Origin: Acarospora socialis
Lineage: Eukaryota; Ascomycota; Lecanoromycetes; Acarosporales; Acarosporaceae
NCBI GenBank assembly: GCA_025617375.2
Contig: JAMYGW020000010.1
Location: 1,116,001 to 1,180,000 of the forward strand
Length of the DNA stretch: 64,000 bases
Reading direction: 5' to 3'
Shown here: piece after piece, positions 12,127 to 21,748 of the stretch
How the letters are laid out: every line of letters starts with the position of its first letter
How positions within the stretch are numbered: the first letter of the stretch is position 1
Position numbers and translations under genes: made by a program
Notes under the pieces: model-generated
What the model was told of the DNA's origin: nothing
The model's database searches: none
Seen by the model: only the letters and a program-made list of their open reading frames with translations

Positions 12127-12898
12127 ACCTTGCTGTTCACTTATGGGCTTGTATCCGATGAGCTTAGCGCCTTGAGAAGTTGTTGGGTTGTTCCTCATGA
12201 GGCGACGGGTCAAACACGTTCTTGAGGATATGAAAACCTCTGGGTTATCCGAGGCTCTAGGTTTGTTATGGAGCAACCAGGGGAGTAGCAGCAGTTCACC
12301 AATTGTTCCAAGACCATGTGGCAGCATCTTCATGCAGGTATGGTCGATCATGGCCGACAGTTAGCTGGCATGACCGAGTCATGAATCTGGAAACCCTATC
12401 ATCCATAACGATTTCGTCGTCATTACTAATTACTGTAGCGTGAGCCTTCACTATTTATTGTCAAGGTAGGTATTTGTATGCAGCCCTCGACATCTCTGCC
12501 TTGCCTAGTCTAGTCTAAGTTTGTAAACCTCCTATTGGGCATCCTTGAACATGGATATGGATACCACCACAACAGGCTTCAACCTTCTGTCCCACCATCG
12601 AGGCAGCGAATTAGTAAGGTATACGGAGTAGTGCAGGTGTCATTACAAATCAACTAGAATCATGCGGGCGGAGATCATAACAGCGATGCAATAATGCCGA
12701 GTGTGGAGATAGACCCCAGACACTCTTGTCTCGGAGCCAGCGGAGTTAGAGAGCTAAGCTCCGCTCACGGTCATTGAGTTTGTAAACATATAAGTAGGGG
12801 CTACACCACCTTTTAAGACTACTATTCGATAGTACTACGATCGTTGTCATTCTCAACTCACCTAACAAGTTACTTCAGCTGCAATCCCTTCTGACGCA
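12127..12898. other. Intergenic, PAT1 to aldo-keto reductase
   Basis: This holds the PAT1 3' UTR and the reductase promoter. It includes an imperfect inverted repeat at 12739-12765 (listed separately) about 134 bp upstream of the reductase ATG, and a TACGGAGTA motif at 12622. No further gene is seen. Confidence 0.5.
12739..12765. promoter_or_regulatory. Inverted repeat upstream of the reductase
   Basis: AGCGGAGTTAG and CTAAGCTCCGCT flank an AGAG spacer, complementary except for one extra base. The arms carry CGG and CCG, the half-sites used by fungal Zn2Cys6 regulators, but the spacing is wider than usual. It could be a regulator site, an RNA hairpin in the leader, or the remnant of a small inverted-repeat element. 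No choice can be made from sequence alone. Confidence 0.35.
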
Positions 12899-14235
12899 AT
12901 GGCTTTCCCTCCAGCTCCAGAGCCAAAGTCGCTCCTAGACCGTCACAGACTATTGTCACCTACTGCTGCCATCAGGGTTAGTCCGCTATGTTTGGGTGCT
13001 ATGAACTTTGGTGAAGCATGGTGAGTGCGACATCATTCCTTCTCTCATTATTGTATCCTTGGAGAAATCTTGGAACGTATTCTGTTCTTCCATATCTGCC
13101 AGACACGAAGCGTCGTACAGAGAGGCAGCTTCCCAACCTCAACCAGACATGCTAACATATCCACAGGAAGGGATTCATGGGAGAATGCGACAAAAAGACG
13201 GCCTTCGAAATGATGGACTTCTTCCACTCGCAAGGCGGCAACTTCATCGACACGGCCAGCAACTACCAGAACGAAGAATCGGAGCAGTGGATCGGCGAAT
13301 GGCTGGAAGAGCGCGGCGTGCGCGACGAGATGGTCATCGCCACCAAGTTCACGACGCCGTGGCGCGCCTACCAAGGCCACGACAAAATGCACCACTCCAA
13401 CTTCGCCGGCAACTCGGCCAAGTCGCTGCACCTGTCCGTGCGCGACAGCCTGAAGAAGCTGCGCACCGACTACATCGACCTGCTGTACGTGCACTGGTGG
13501 GACTTCACCACCTCCATCCCCGAGCTCATGCAGTCGCTCAACGACCTCGTCCGCGCGGGGAAGGTCCTCTACCTCGGCATCAGCGACACGCCCGCGTGGA
13601 TCGTCAGCAAGGCGAACGAGTACGCGCGCAACCACGGGCTGCGCCAGTTCGTCGTCTATCAGGGCCGCTGGTCGGCGGCTCAGCGGGACTTTGAGCGCGA
13701 CATCATCCCCATGTGCCACGCTGAGGGCATGGGTCTTGCGCCGTGGGGAGCGCTCGGGGGTGGGAACTTCAAGTCCGAAGAGCAGCGACAGAGCAGCGAG
13801 GGGCGGAAGATGCCGGGGTCCGAGGCGCATCTCAAGGTCTCGAAGGTGCTGGAGAGTGTTGCGAAGAGAAAGAACACGGAGATCACGAGCGTGGCGTTGG
13901 CGTATGTGATGCACAAGTCTCCTTACGTGTTTCCCATCGTTGGAGGCAGGAAGGTGGATCATCTGAAGGGCAATATCGCCGCTTTGGGCCTGGCGTTGTC
14001 GGATGAGGATATTGAAGAGATTGAGGGCGCGACGCCGTTCGATCCGGGCTTTCCTCTGAACTTCCTGTCGCGGAAGCCTGGTGGCGCCAAAGGGCCTGCG
14101 GATTCGTGGTTGCTGACTACGAGTGGGTATCAGGACTTTGTGGAGCCGGAGAAGGTGAGCGCTCAGCCATGATAATCCGACTATTGAAGTAACGTCACTA
14201 ACGATCTATAGCCGATCCGACCTCATCAGGGCTGA
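12899..14235 (+). CDS. Aldo-keto reductase, AKR9 type (aryl-alcohol dehydrogenase-like)
   Basis: A cytosolic NADPH-dependent reductase of the AKR9 group, which includes fungal aryl-alcohol dehydrogenases and the norsolorinic acid reductase of aflatoxin synthesis. Three exons: 12899-13020, 13167-14154, 14212-14235 (1,134 nt, 377 residues). The catalytic tetrad is visible: Asp and Tyr in [17 protein letters not shown], Lys in [10 protein letters not shown], His in LLYVHWWD. The cofactor-binding end has APWGALGGG and [16 protein letters not shown]. The small third exon encodes PIRPHQG, the usual C-terminal style of this family; reading through the last intron would give only VSAQP. The coding region is much more GC-rich than its flanks. 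No biosynthetic partner genes lie next to it, so the aldehyde substrate is unknown. Confidence 0.92.
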
Positions 14236-15276
14236 GCAAGGGCTTGGATAGCTCATAGCTAAACGGCGTGCCTTGATCTCAGTTGCAGCAGCCTCTACCG
14301 TTCAATATATCACAAGCAAGTTAAAGTGCTCCAGATCATTGCTTCGCAGCCATGCCTCCTTGACTGACTCTTGCCCGATCCTTCCAATATGCTCGAAACC
14401 CCCGACCTAGAAACACAAAACCAAACCTAGCCTTTCTTGACGCACCAACAAGCCAGTCAACCCACATCACCGACGAACCCCTTCACATTCAATAATCCAC
14501 GCTCATATCCTTACATCCACCGTCCCCTTCAACTCCCCCTCCCCTAACTACAACCCCCAACCACCACCAAAGACCCCCAGCGTAGCATATCCTCCGGAAC
14601 CACTTCTTCCCAACCCCCCATTACACGTCTACCCTAACCTCCAACCAGCCCCCGGTCCCGAAATCATATCCCATCCGAACACAGTAAAGTCCTTAGAGCA
14701 AGGCTACAGATATGGATCTAGGTATAGCTATACTGCTAGGTCGCACGTATAATAAGACGTCAATTCGTCGGCATATTAGAGCACTCCATCGCCGTCAGGA
14801 ATCCGAACTCTTTAGGATTTCAAGTCAAATATCTGGTCATGGCGAAAGAGTCGCAAGAACAGCATGCTGTTGAAAGATGCATATTCGTTGATCGAAACCC
14901 ATATATGTTGAAGGCCGAGGAGTTACTCCATGCATGCATTTTGCGTGGAACCCCATACACACTCAAACTACGCTATGTCGCTGAAGCTGGTTGACATTTT
15001 GGGATATGTTGTAGAATAATGCGAAGGAACCCGAACGGAGGGGTTAGGTTGGGTAGGGCAAGTGCTCTGTCCGCGACGGGGTGAAACAAAGAGTAGTGAT
15101 GGCGTTCATGATAGGATGTGATTCATTACATTCCAATATATTACTAATACAGAGTTCCAATTCTCCATCTACCTCAAGAGAAGAAGTTATCTAGAGGAAG
15201 GTAACGAATATCTATCAGCTTCTACGTGCACCGAACCACGAACCATGAACAAGATCGGATTGTTTTCGCGCTCTCC
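14236..15276. other. Convergent intergenic region, pyrimidine-rich
   Basis: About 1 kb between the reductase (+) and the CFEM gene (-). The + strand at 14390-14660 is strikingly rich in C and A with short CCCAACC/CCACC runs. The rest is ordinary AT-balanced sequence. No coding potential is supported. Confidence 0.5.
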
Positions 15277-16024
15277 TCATAGCGCAAAGGCCAGCGCAGC
15301 GACAACGGCCACGACGCTACCAAAGGCGCCCTTGACCTGCGACGACGCGGCGCCGCCGGTGTAAGGGGTGATGCTGGAGGTGGCGTTGGCGCCCGTAACG
15401 CCCGTGGTGGCGGCCGCGACGCCAGAGCTGGCTGCCGTCGTGGTTGTGGATGGGGAGCCCATGGCGGAGGCGAGGGCCGAGGTCGAGGTCGCCATTGTGC
15501 AGCCTGTTGAGCATCCGGCGGCGGCGGCGGAGCTAGCCGGGGAGGTGGAGCTGGCAGCCGCGGTGGAGGAGGCTGGGGCAGGAGAAGTAGCAGAGGCGGA
15601 TGGACTGGCTGGTGCGGACGAGGAGCTGCTGGAGCCGGGGAGGTTGATAGGGACGCCGGCTTGCTGGCAGGTCTGCTGGACGACGTTGTTTATGGCTAGA
15701 TTCAAGTCAACAGTCAGGTCTGATACGGTCTGGATGACAAGACTTACTGGCTTGGTCGGCCTGGGAGCAAGCCTTAGCCACGCAAGGTTGGATTTGCGAG
15801 ATGAGCTGGGGCTTGGCGCAGTGGCAGGCGAAGTCGGTGAGCGAGGCACAGCCGTCGGTCGTCAGGGCGGTGGTGAAACATGGGAGCTGTTGTCGAAAGT
15901 CAGTCACTCGCGCGATGGATATATGAGAGAACAAAGAACTAACGGAGCAGGAGGGAATGTCGGTGAGGCCCTGAGCGTTTACGGCGGCCACCACGGCGAG
16001 GAGAACAGCTATGTATCTGTGCAT
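15277..16024 (-). CDS. CFEM-domain GPI-anchored surface protein
   Basis: A small extracellular protein with a fungal CFEM domain, a fold that can bind haem or act in host and surface interaction. Three exons: 16024-15944, 15886-15748, 15695-15277 (639 nt, 212 residues). The signal peptide is MHRYIAVLLAVVAAVNA. The domain has the eight-Cys pattern IPSC..LPC..GC..DFACHC..PC..AC..C, and the Asp of TDFACHC matches the haem-ligand position of CFEM proteins. A long Ser/Ala/Thr-rich stalk follows, with a further Cys pair (GCSTGC), and a hydrophobic tail VVAVVAALAFAL suits GPI attachment. Intron 1 (57 bp) is a multiple of three without stops, so a retained form would insert 19 residues between the first two cysteines. 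A TATAAG element lies on the minus strand near 16183-16190, about 160 bp upstream. Confidence 0.92.
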
Positions 16025-17646
16025 GATGATGGATCGGAAATGTTCAGAATTCTTGATTGCCTTGAGCGAAGGATGGTAAATACGAAATGACAGGTTGGAT
16101 ACTTGAGTGACTCTATATCAAAACGAGTGAGTGAGCGTCTGAACGATTGACGGAGACTTTGACACAATGAGGGTGGCCTGCACTCTTATATGGAGAGCTG
16201 TTACACGGTGCTCATACTGCCGAGAAGGTAGGGCTTGTGCTACCCTCGGTTTCGCATGCTGTCCGCTTGTGACACTAATTTACGAGTGAGGCACTCCTCG
16301 TGTACCCTGACTGGTTACCTGCCGCAATGTACTGCGTTCGAGCCCTAATGGAGATAGTGGTACTGTTCGATCACCGGCAGCCCGCGTCAAGAATCCTTTT
16401 TACAAACTCTTTCCGCCCGTTCCGTGTTGTACGTTACTGCCATGCTAATCGAGTAATCGTCAGGCACGACCGGCAAGTAACGCTTGATGACACGACATCA
16501 GTTGCGGATATTGTTTCAGTGGCGGAGATGATGCTGATGATCCATTGGGTACAGCATGGTTTCTGGTGACGAGTCCTGGGATCTTCGTGAAGACGCCATA
16601 TCCCAATCGATTCTTGCGACTCTATGCGCTTGGGACGTATGTTATTTCCCTGACGTCCCGTCGCTGGCTAGGCGTGCACAAGCGCAGGAGGGGAGTGCGG
16701 AGAGCGGAAAAGAAGCCTGCCAAGGACAAAGCACCGAGAAGACTTTCACGAGCTCTGGGAGTTCCCCAATAATGTCCGAGGTAGTGACCTTCAAAGCAGA
16801 TCCTTGAGAGTACACAGTAGTAACATGAGGCAGACGCGCATAGCCTCAAGGTACAAGATGAAGCAACAAATTCAAATTGCAATTCCTGCCGGCTTCCAGA
16901 TGAAGTGCGCTGCGCTTTCAGTTAGTGCCACACAGACGAGTGTGTGCTAGACCAGATGTCGAAGCCCACCAATCACAACTTCCTCGTCCCGTTAAAGGGC
17001 TATAAATGCGTCGAGAGTTTCATCAAGGTTGGTATCGTACGAGGGCCACCATCGAGCCCCTTTTCTAGTCCGTTCATAGTGCAGACGAATTAATTGATTG
17101 TGGGGTGGAGGTCAACATCGAAAGCATGTGAGACGGAGAGGTCGTGGCTGACTAAGCTCGCCATGACTACCTACTCAGATCCCACGAGGCCTGGATAACA
17201 TGTAATGACATTTCTCTGTTGTTCTAGGTCGTAGATGAATGTCAATCATCTAATCTTGGGGCACTTCACACATGCATTTCTTTGGAGACCTAAGAGTAGG
17301 TAAAAGATAGGGTAGAGAGACTCACCAACCTACTACGCTGTTGCTCTAATATTGTTGAACTCGAGTGTCTCTATTCAAGACATGAATCCAACGTGATGGC
17401 AAGAGACCAAGCTCTCCAAAGCCAATAGTGACTCGCCACAACTCGACACCGACTCTGTTAAGGTATCATTACTGTTCGGCACGATGGAGTGGAGCAGAAT
17501 TTTCTGTTCCGATGAGTTGACAGCGAGTGAACACCAACAACAGGATGTTTTATCAGCATTGATTCGTGATTAGGGAACTAGCACGACGAGATAGTGGGAG
17601 ATACTGTTACAAAAGAGACATCTGCATCTCGACATCAAGGGTCCTA
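16025..17646. other. Intergenic, CFEM gene to decarboxylase
   Basis: This 1.6 kb holds the CFEM promoter on its left and the 3' flank of the decarboxylase on its right. One copy (A) of the dispersed repeat lies at 17221-17284. A CTATAAATG element near 17000 is not followed by a gene I can recognise. Other open frames here lack domain signal. Confidence 0.5.
17221..17284 (+). repeat. Dispersed repeat, copy A
   Basis: TCTAGGTCGTAGATGAATG followed by a CATCTAAT box and GGGCACTTCACACAT matches copies B (23092-23228) and C (20621-20753) in the same orientation, with many substitutions. Similarity fades after about 60 bp. No known family is recognised. Confidence 0.5.
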
Positions 17647-20600
17647 TCAGTCCAACTCCTTTCCGATCTTGTCAAATTCTGCCTTCCACAAGGCATATTT
17701 GCCGGGCTTCTTGAACAGGTCCTTGTTCAAGTCTTCGCTGTCGACGTACACGTTTCCCCCAAGTGTCATAGTCCCCTCCGCAATCGCCTGTGCGTGACCA
17801 ACGTCGGCCAAGCCAGGACCTGTTGCTTCCACGTCCTTTTTGTTCTCGAATACGGTGACGGGAAACCGCTGGCCGGGACGGAAGAAGAACGAGTTGCTCT
17901 TGAGCAGGTCTTGTGCAGGGAGGAAAGGCTGCATCGCTGCTTCCTGAATGCCGTTGGCATAGAGGATGCAGCCTTTGGATAGCTGCTCGCTGGAAGGCTC
18001 CTTGTCAAGTTCGAGCTTGACCTTTTCGGCAGAAAGCTGGATGTTAGGAGACTTCACAAGGATGTGATCGATGTGCTTCTCTTCTCTAGTACCGTAGAGA
18101 TAGAAAGGCATATGACCGGATGGGTAGCTATTGTCACGATATTGCGAGTTGAGCGGATGATGTTGGAGCACCTCTTCAAAAGTAACTTCTACATGCTTTA
18201 TCGCGAACGGGCTATGGTGGAGCGCGTCAGCATCCGATCGGAGACATCCTAGCAATCTAAGATGTCAGGCTCACCTATTTTTCATCCGTAGAACAGCCTC
18301 AAAGGGCTTTTTGTCTGACAGCAACGCTGACAAGTCCTCCCTTTGATGCGTAAACAGCATGAATGTCTCATCTGGGTTTGCATTCTTAGCATCAACATAT
18401 GTCTGCATCGCCTCGGACGGGATTGTCGCGGAGACGATGAGTTGACGACGATGGTTGGCTAAATGAAACATCGGGAAGTGAAGTAGATACAGTTTCTTCG
18501 TGCCATGCACAAGGAAGACGTGTTTATCAACTCCAACTTCGTTACGCTTACGACAGACCTAGACGCTGATTAATATGGCTCTTGAGTGAACGCGAGCACT
18601 ACGCCAACCCGGGTAGTAGAGTACCATACCTCAACTTCTTCTTCCACAACCTTTCGGAAGACGCGCGCAAGCTTGGAGACAAATTTGCGCTCCGTGGGAA
18701 ATGGAGACATGACAACGTTGCGAAGCACGAACAAGTCCATATGACTCGGTGCAAGGCCGAGTCGCTTTTTGAAGTTCGTGGCACAATCCCTATAGTCAGA
18801 TTGGGGGAATTCAGTAGAAGTCAGATAGAATGGGATACTGGTTGGATCGTCGCCAGGCTCGTCGACCGACAGCCTTTCAACAATACGTTTGTTCAGGTAG
18901 TTGGCCTCCTCAATATCCTCATTCAGCTTTCCATCAGAAAGGCGAAAGTTGCAAGCAAATGCGTTAATGTTGAGGTCAGAGCCTAGCGCACGAAGCAGCT
19001 TCATCGCCTTGTCTTCCTCTGGCCTCTCCGCGTCCTCATTCATCATCTCAGCATTAGACTTCAGCAGTATCCGGTCTCGGATCTTCTGTCTCTCCTCTTC
19101 GACATCTTCGGGAGTGGAACCTTTCTTCAGTTCAGATGGGAGCATATTGAACGGCACCACAACGAAAGAAGTCTCCTTTGTTGACATCGCCGCCCACTCC
19201 GCGGACAACTATGAGCGCAAAGCACGACAGTCAGCTAGAGTTGTCCCAATATGCACGATCTCTATTGTACTACAGCAACGTACCCTACTGCATGTGAAAG
19301 TAACCTCAGCAAGCAGCGCACCATAACCCTCCGGATTCAATCCAATACAGGCATTCGAAAGGAAAGTTGACATTGCAGAAGCGCCTGGTTTACTGCAAAG
19401 AGTTAGCTAGATGGTACAATTTGTTGCATGCGACGGTACACAAATCGAAACGTAAAGGTATAGTACTACCACTTACCTTCCCTCGACACCATAAACCCCA
19501 ATGCTCGTCGTGGTGCCGTCTCGGGAGATGTACGGACTGGTCCAGGTGACCAAATACCTCATTCGCTCATCACGGTAACATAAACCACCACCAGGATATG
19601 GAATGTAGCCTGCCTTGTGTGGATCAACGGTAATGGAATCAGCGTATCGGAGCGCATACAAGTCTTCTTGAGTCTCAGCGCGTAAGCTTGCATCGGGGAC
19701 GAAGCTTTGGCTATGGCCCCTTTCTGTCGGCAGCTTGACTATATCGCCTGGGTGGAAATTCTGGGGAAGCATCGAGGCAAAGTAACCACCCCAAGCTGCA
19801 TCAGCATGAACCGCGAAAGATAACCCTTGAGCTTGAAACTTATCACGAAGGGCGAGGATATGCCTAAGTGGGTCGACACATCCCTCTTCGGTCGAGCCGA
19901 TAATTGCGACTACGGCGTAGACCGCTTGTTTTCCGTCAAGGCTTGTTTGAAGATGTTTCTCTAGGTCCGTCAAGTCGACGCGCGCTCCATGATCCACTGC
20001 TATACCGATTACATTGTCGGAGCCAATGCCAGTAATGGCTGTTTACAGTGGGCTCCAGAGTTAGCTTATATACTGAGGAGCGCTCCATGAACGTGGAAAC
20101 TTACCGGCTCCTTTAGGCCACGAGTAATGCCTCGTAGTGGCGAGCATATATTGTATAGGCTTATCGATCTTGAACCGGTGCTCAAGAGTCTCTTTACCCG
20201 TCGATTGGATGGTGTATTTATGCATCACGTCTTCCAAGAACTTCGATGAGATGCTGTACTCGTTGTACAATCTGTCCGGGATATCCAAGACGGTAGGAAC
20301 CTTGAGATTGAGCAACTCCCATGTGGAAAGGTCTTTGAAAAGTTTCATTGGGCCGGGCATACACGTCTCAATCTTGAAGCTGTCTGCAATAAATGACAGC
20401 GGAGCATCCTTTTCCATTGCCGTGCGCAAGGAAAGTGGGTAAAACTTCAAATTCCGTGCTGCATGCAAGAAAAGAGATTAGCCGTAAGTGTACCCTCATG
20501 AAGCCGACTGAGAGACGGCTCCTCACCGGCCCTATCAGAAAGATAAATCAGTAAAAGTATTTCACATCTGTCTGCAGATGTGAGGATAAGCCATGGTTAA

Positions 20601-21748
20601 ATGGAAGCTTATCGTATAATCTTAGGTAGTAGATGAAAGCCAGTGCTTCAATAGAGCACTCCAACACATCGAGACGCCAACTAAATGTCATGCTTAAGGA
20701 AAGCTTTCTTCGTTACATGGAGGTCTTCATAAGAAATTGTTATGAACGATGTGGATCGGATTTGATAATATACGTATGAGGTTGAGGCATTTTTCATACA
20801 CACGATAACGGCATCCATACGACCTCGAAACATAGAACAGTTGATAGTCACATAAGCCAAAGAACATGAATGAATGAAACAATAAACTAACCAAATAGAC
20901 TCAAGATTTGCCACGGTCCCTCCACACGTGATGTGACCCCAACCTACAGGGAGGTCTTTGTTGTTTCGGTCGGTGTTATATCCGAACAGGTTACATAACT
21001 GTTGGCCGGCCTCCATTTCGGCCACGGTTGTGAGAGGGCTGGCCTCGATGGAGACGTTGTTCGGATTGTAGAGCATAGTCATGAAATAGCCAAGAAGAGC
21101 AGGCATGCTCATATCCATACACATATGTGCGGCGTACCTGGGAGACCAGAAGGGCAAGGAATGCCGACCAAGCAGCTGCGCTGCCTTCCGGACCGCATTG
21201 CTGACCTTCTTGGTGCTCTTCCGGAACGCTTTGGAAGTCCGAACCTCCTCCGAGATGAATTTCTAAACGTTGCCGCGGCCTATGTTAGTCCTCATTCTAT
21301 AGGTGACGCATAGGCAAGCTTGAGACAAAAAGTGAATGATGGAGCATATAACAGGGCTAACACGCGAACTTCGTACCCCATCTCGAGGGAAATAGTTCAG
21401 TCTTGCATCCTGTTGCTCTTCGAGAATGGTAGCAATATTATCCTTGAAGAACTGAAGGTTCTCCGCTTGGGGACCTAGGAAGTAGGAACTGATGATTTGG
21501 TGCGAGATATCCTCATGGGAGGGTTTATCGGTATAAAGGTTTTCAGAGTCGGAAGTCATGGTGAGTCCGAGAAGTTGGCTTATTAGAGCAGGCTCCAACG
21601 GATTGAGATGAGAGATGACCTCATATAGAGGGGAACTCGGTTCGTCAGTTGTGCAACTCTCAAGTCTTGAGGACTCCAGTAGAAGAACTGGAGTGAAGGG
21701 TAGATTCTCAGCAGGACGAAAGCTACCACCCGGGGGGTGACAGTTCAT
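17647..21748 (-). CDS. PLP-dependent group II decarboxylase, long fungal form
   Basis: A pyridoxal-phosphate enzyme of the glutamate/aromatic-amino-acid decarboxylase fold, probably cytosolic; the amino-acid substrate is not deducible. Nine exons: 21748-21377, 21262-20892, 20531-20527, 20458-20105, 20038-19477, 19392-19284, 19208-18630, 18558-18275, 18211-17647 (3,201 nt; 1,066 residues, or 1,003 if the ATG at 21559, MTSDSENLYT, is used). PLP-fold landmarks: GHITCGGTVANLESIWAARN, FAVHADAAWGGYF (the Asp that pairs with the ring nitrogen) and SITVDPHKAGYIPYPGGG with the Schiff-base Lys near residue 509. The C-terminal 500 residues (NPEGYGALLAEV onward, with VFLVHGTKKLYLLHFP) go well beyond a normal decarboxylase of about 500 residues and are typical of a poorly studied fungal subgroup. 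Exon 3 is only 5 nt. Intron 2 is 360 bp and holds repeat copy C. Confidence 0.88.
20527..20531 (-). other. 5-nt microexon of the decarboxylase
   Basis: On the minus strand the five bases GGCCG lie between a TGATAG acceptor and a GTGAGG donor. Joining TG + GGCCG + CACGG gives Trp-Ala-Ala-Arg, completing the family motif ESIWAARNLKFYP. Direct joining of the flanking exons breaks the frame: the upstream donor is phase 2 and the downstream acceptor needs phase 1. The flanking introns are 360 and 68 bp. Confidence 0.8.
20621..20753 (+). repeat. Dispersed repeat, copy C, inside decarboxylase intron 2
   Basis: Shares GCACTCCAACACATC, a CTTAAG box and GTTACATGGAGGTC..CATAA..AAATTGT with copy B over about 130 bp in the same orientation. 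It lies wholly in the 360-bp intron, which is the longest in this gene, so insertion of the repeat may have lengthened it. Confidence 0.6.

Noticed and set aside
13048-13962. 304-codon open frame on the minus strand
   Set aside because: It is antisense to the aldo-keto reductase exon, is low-complexity Arg/Leu/Asp with no domain, and arises from the GC-rich codon pattern of that gene.
16990-17560. Possible gene after the CTATAAATG element
   Set aside because: No open frame with a good ATG, domain or introns follows; the element alone is not enough.
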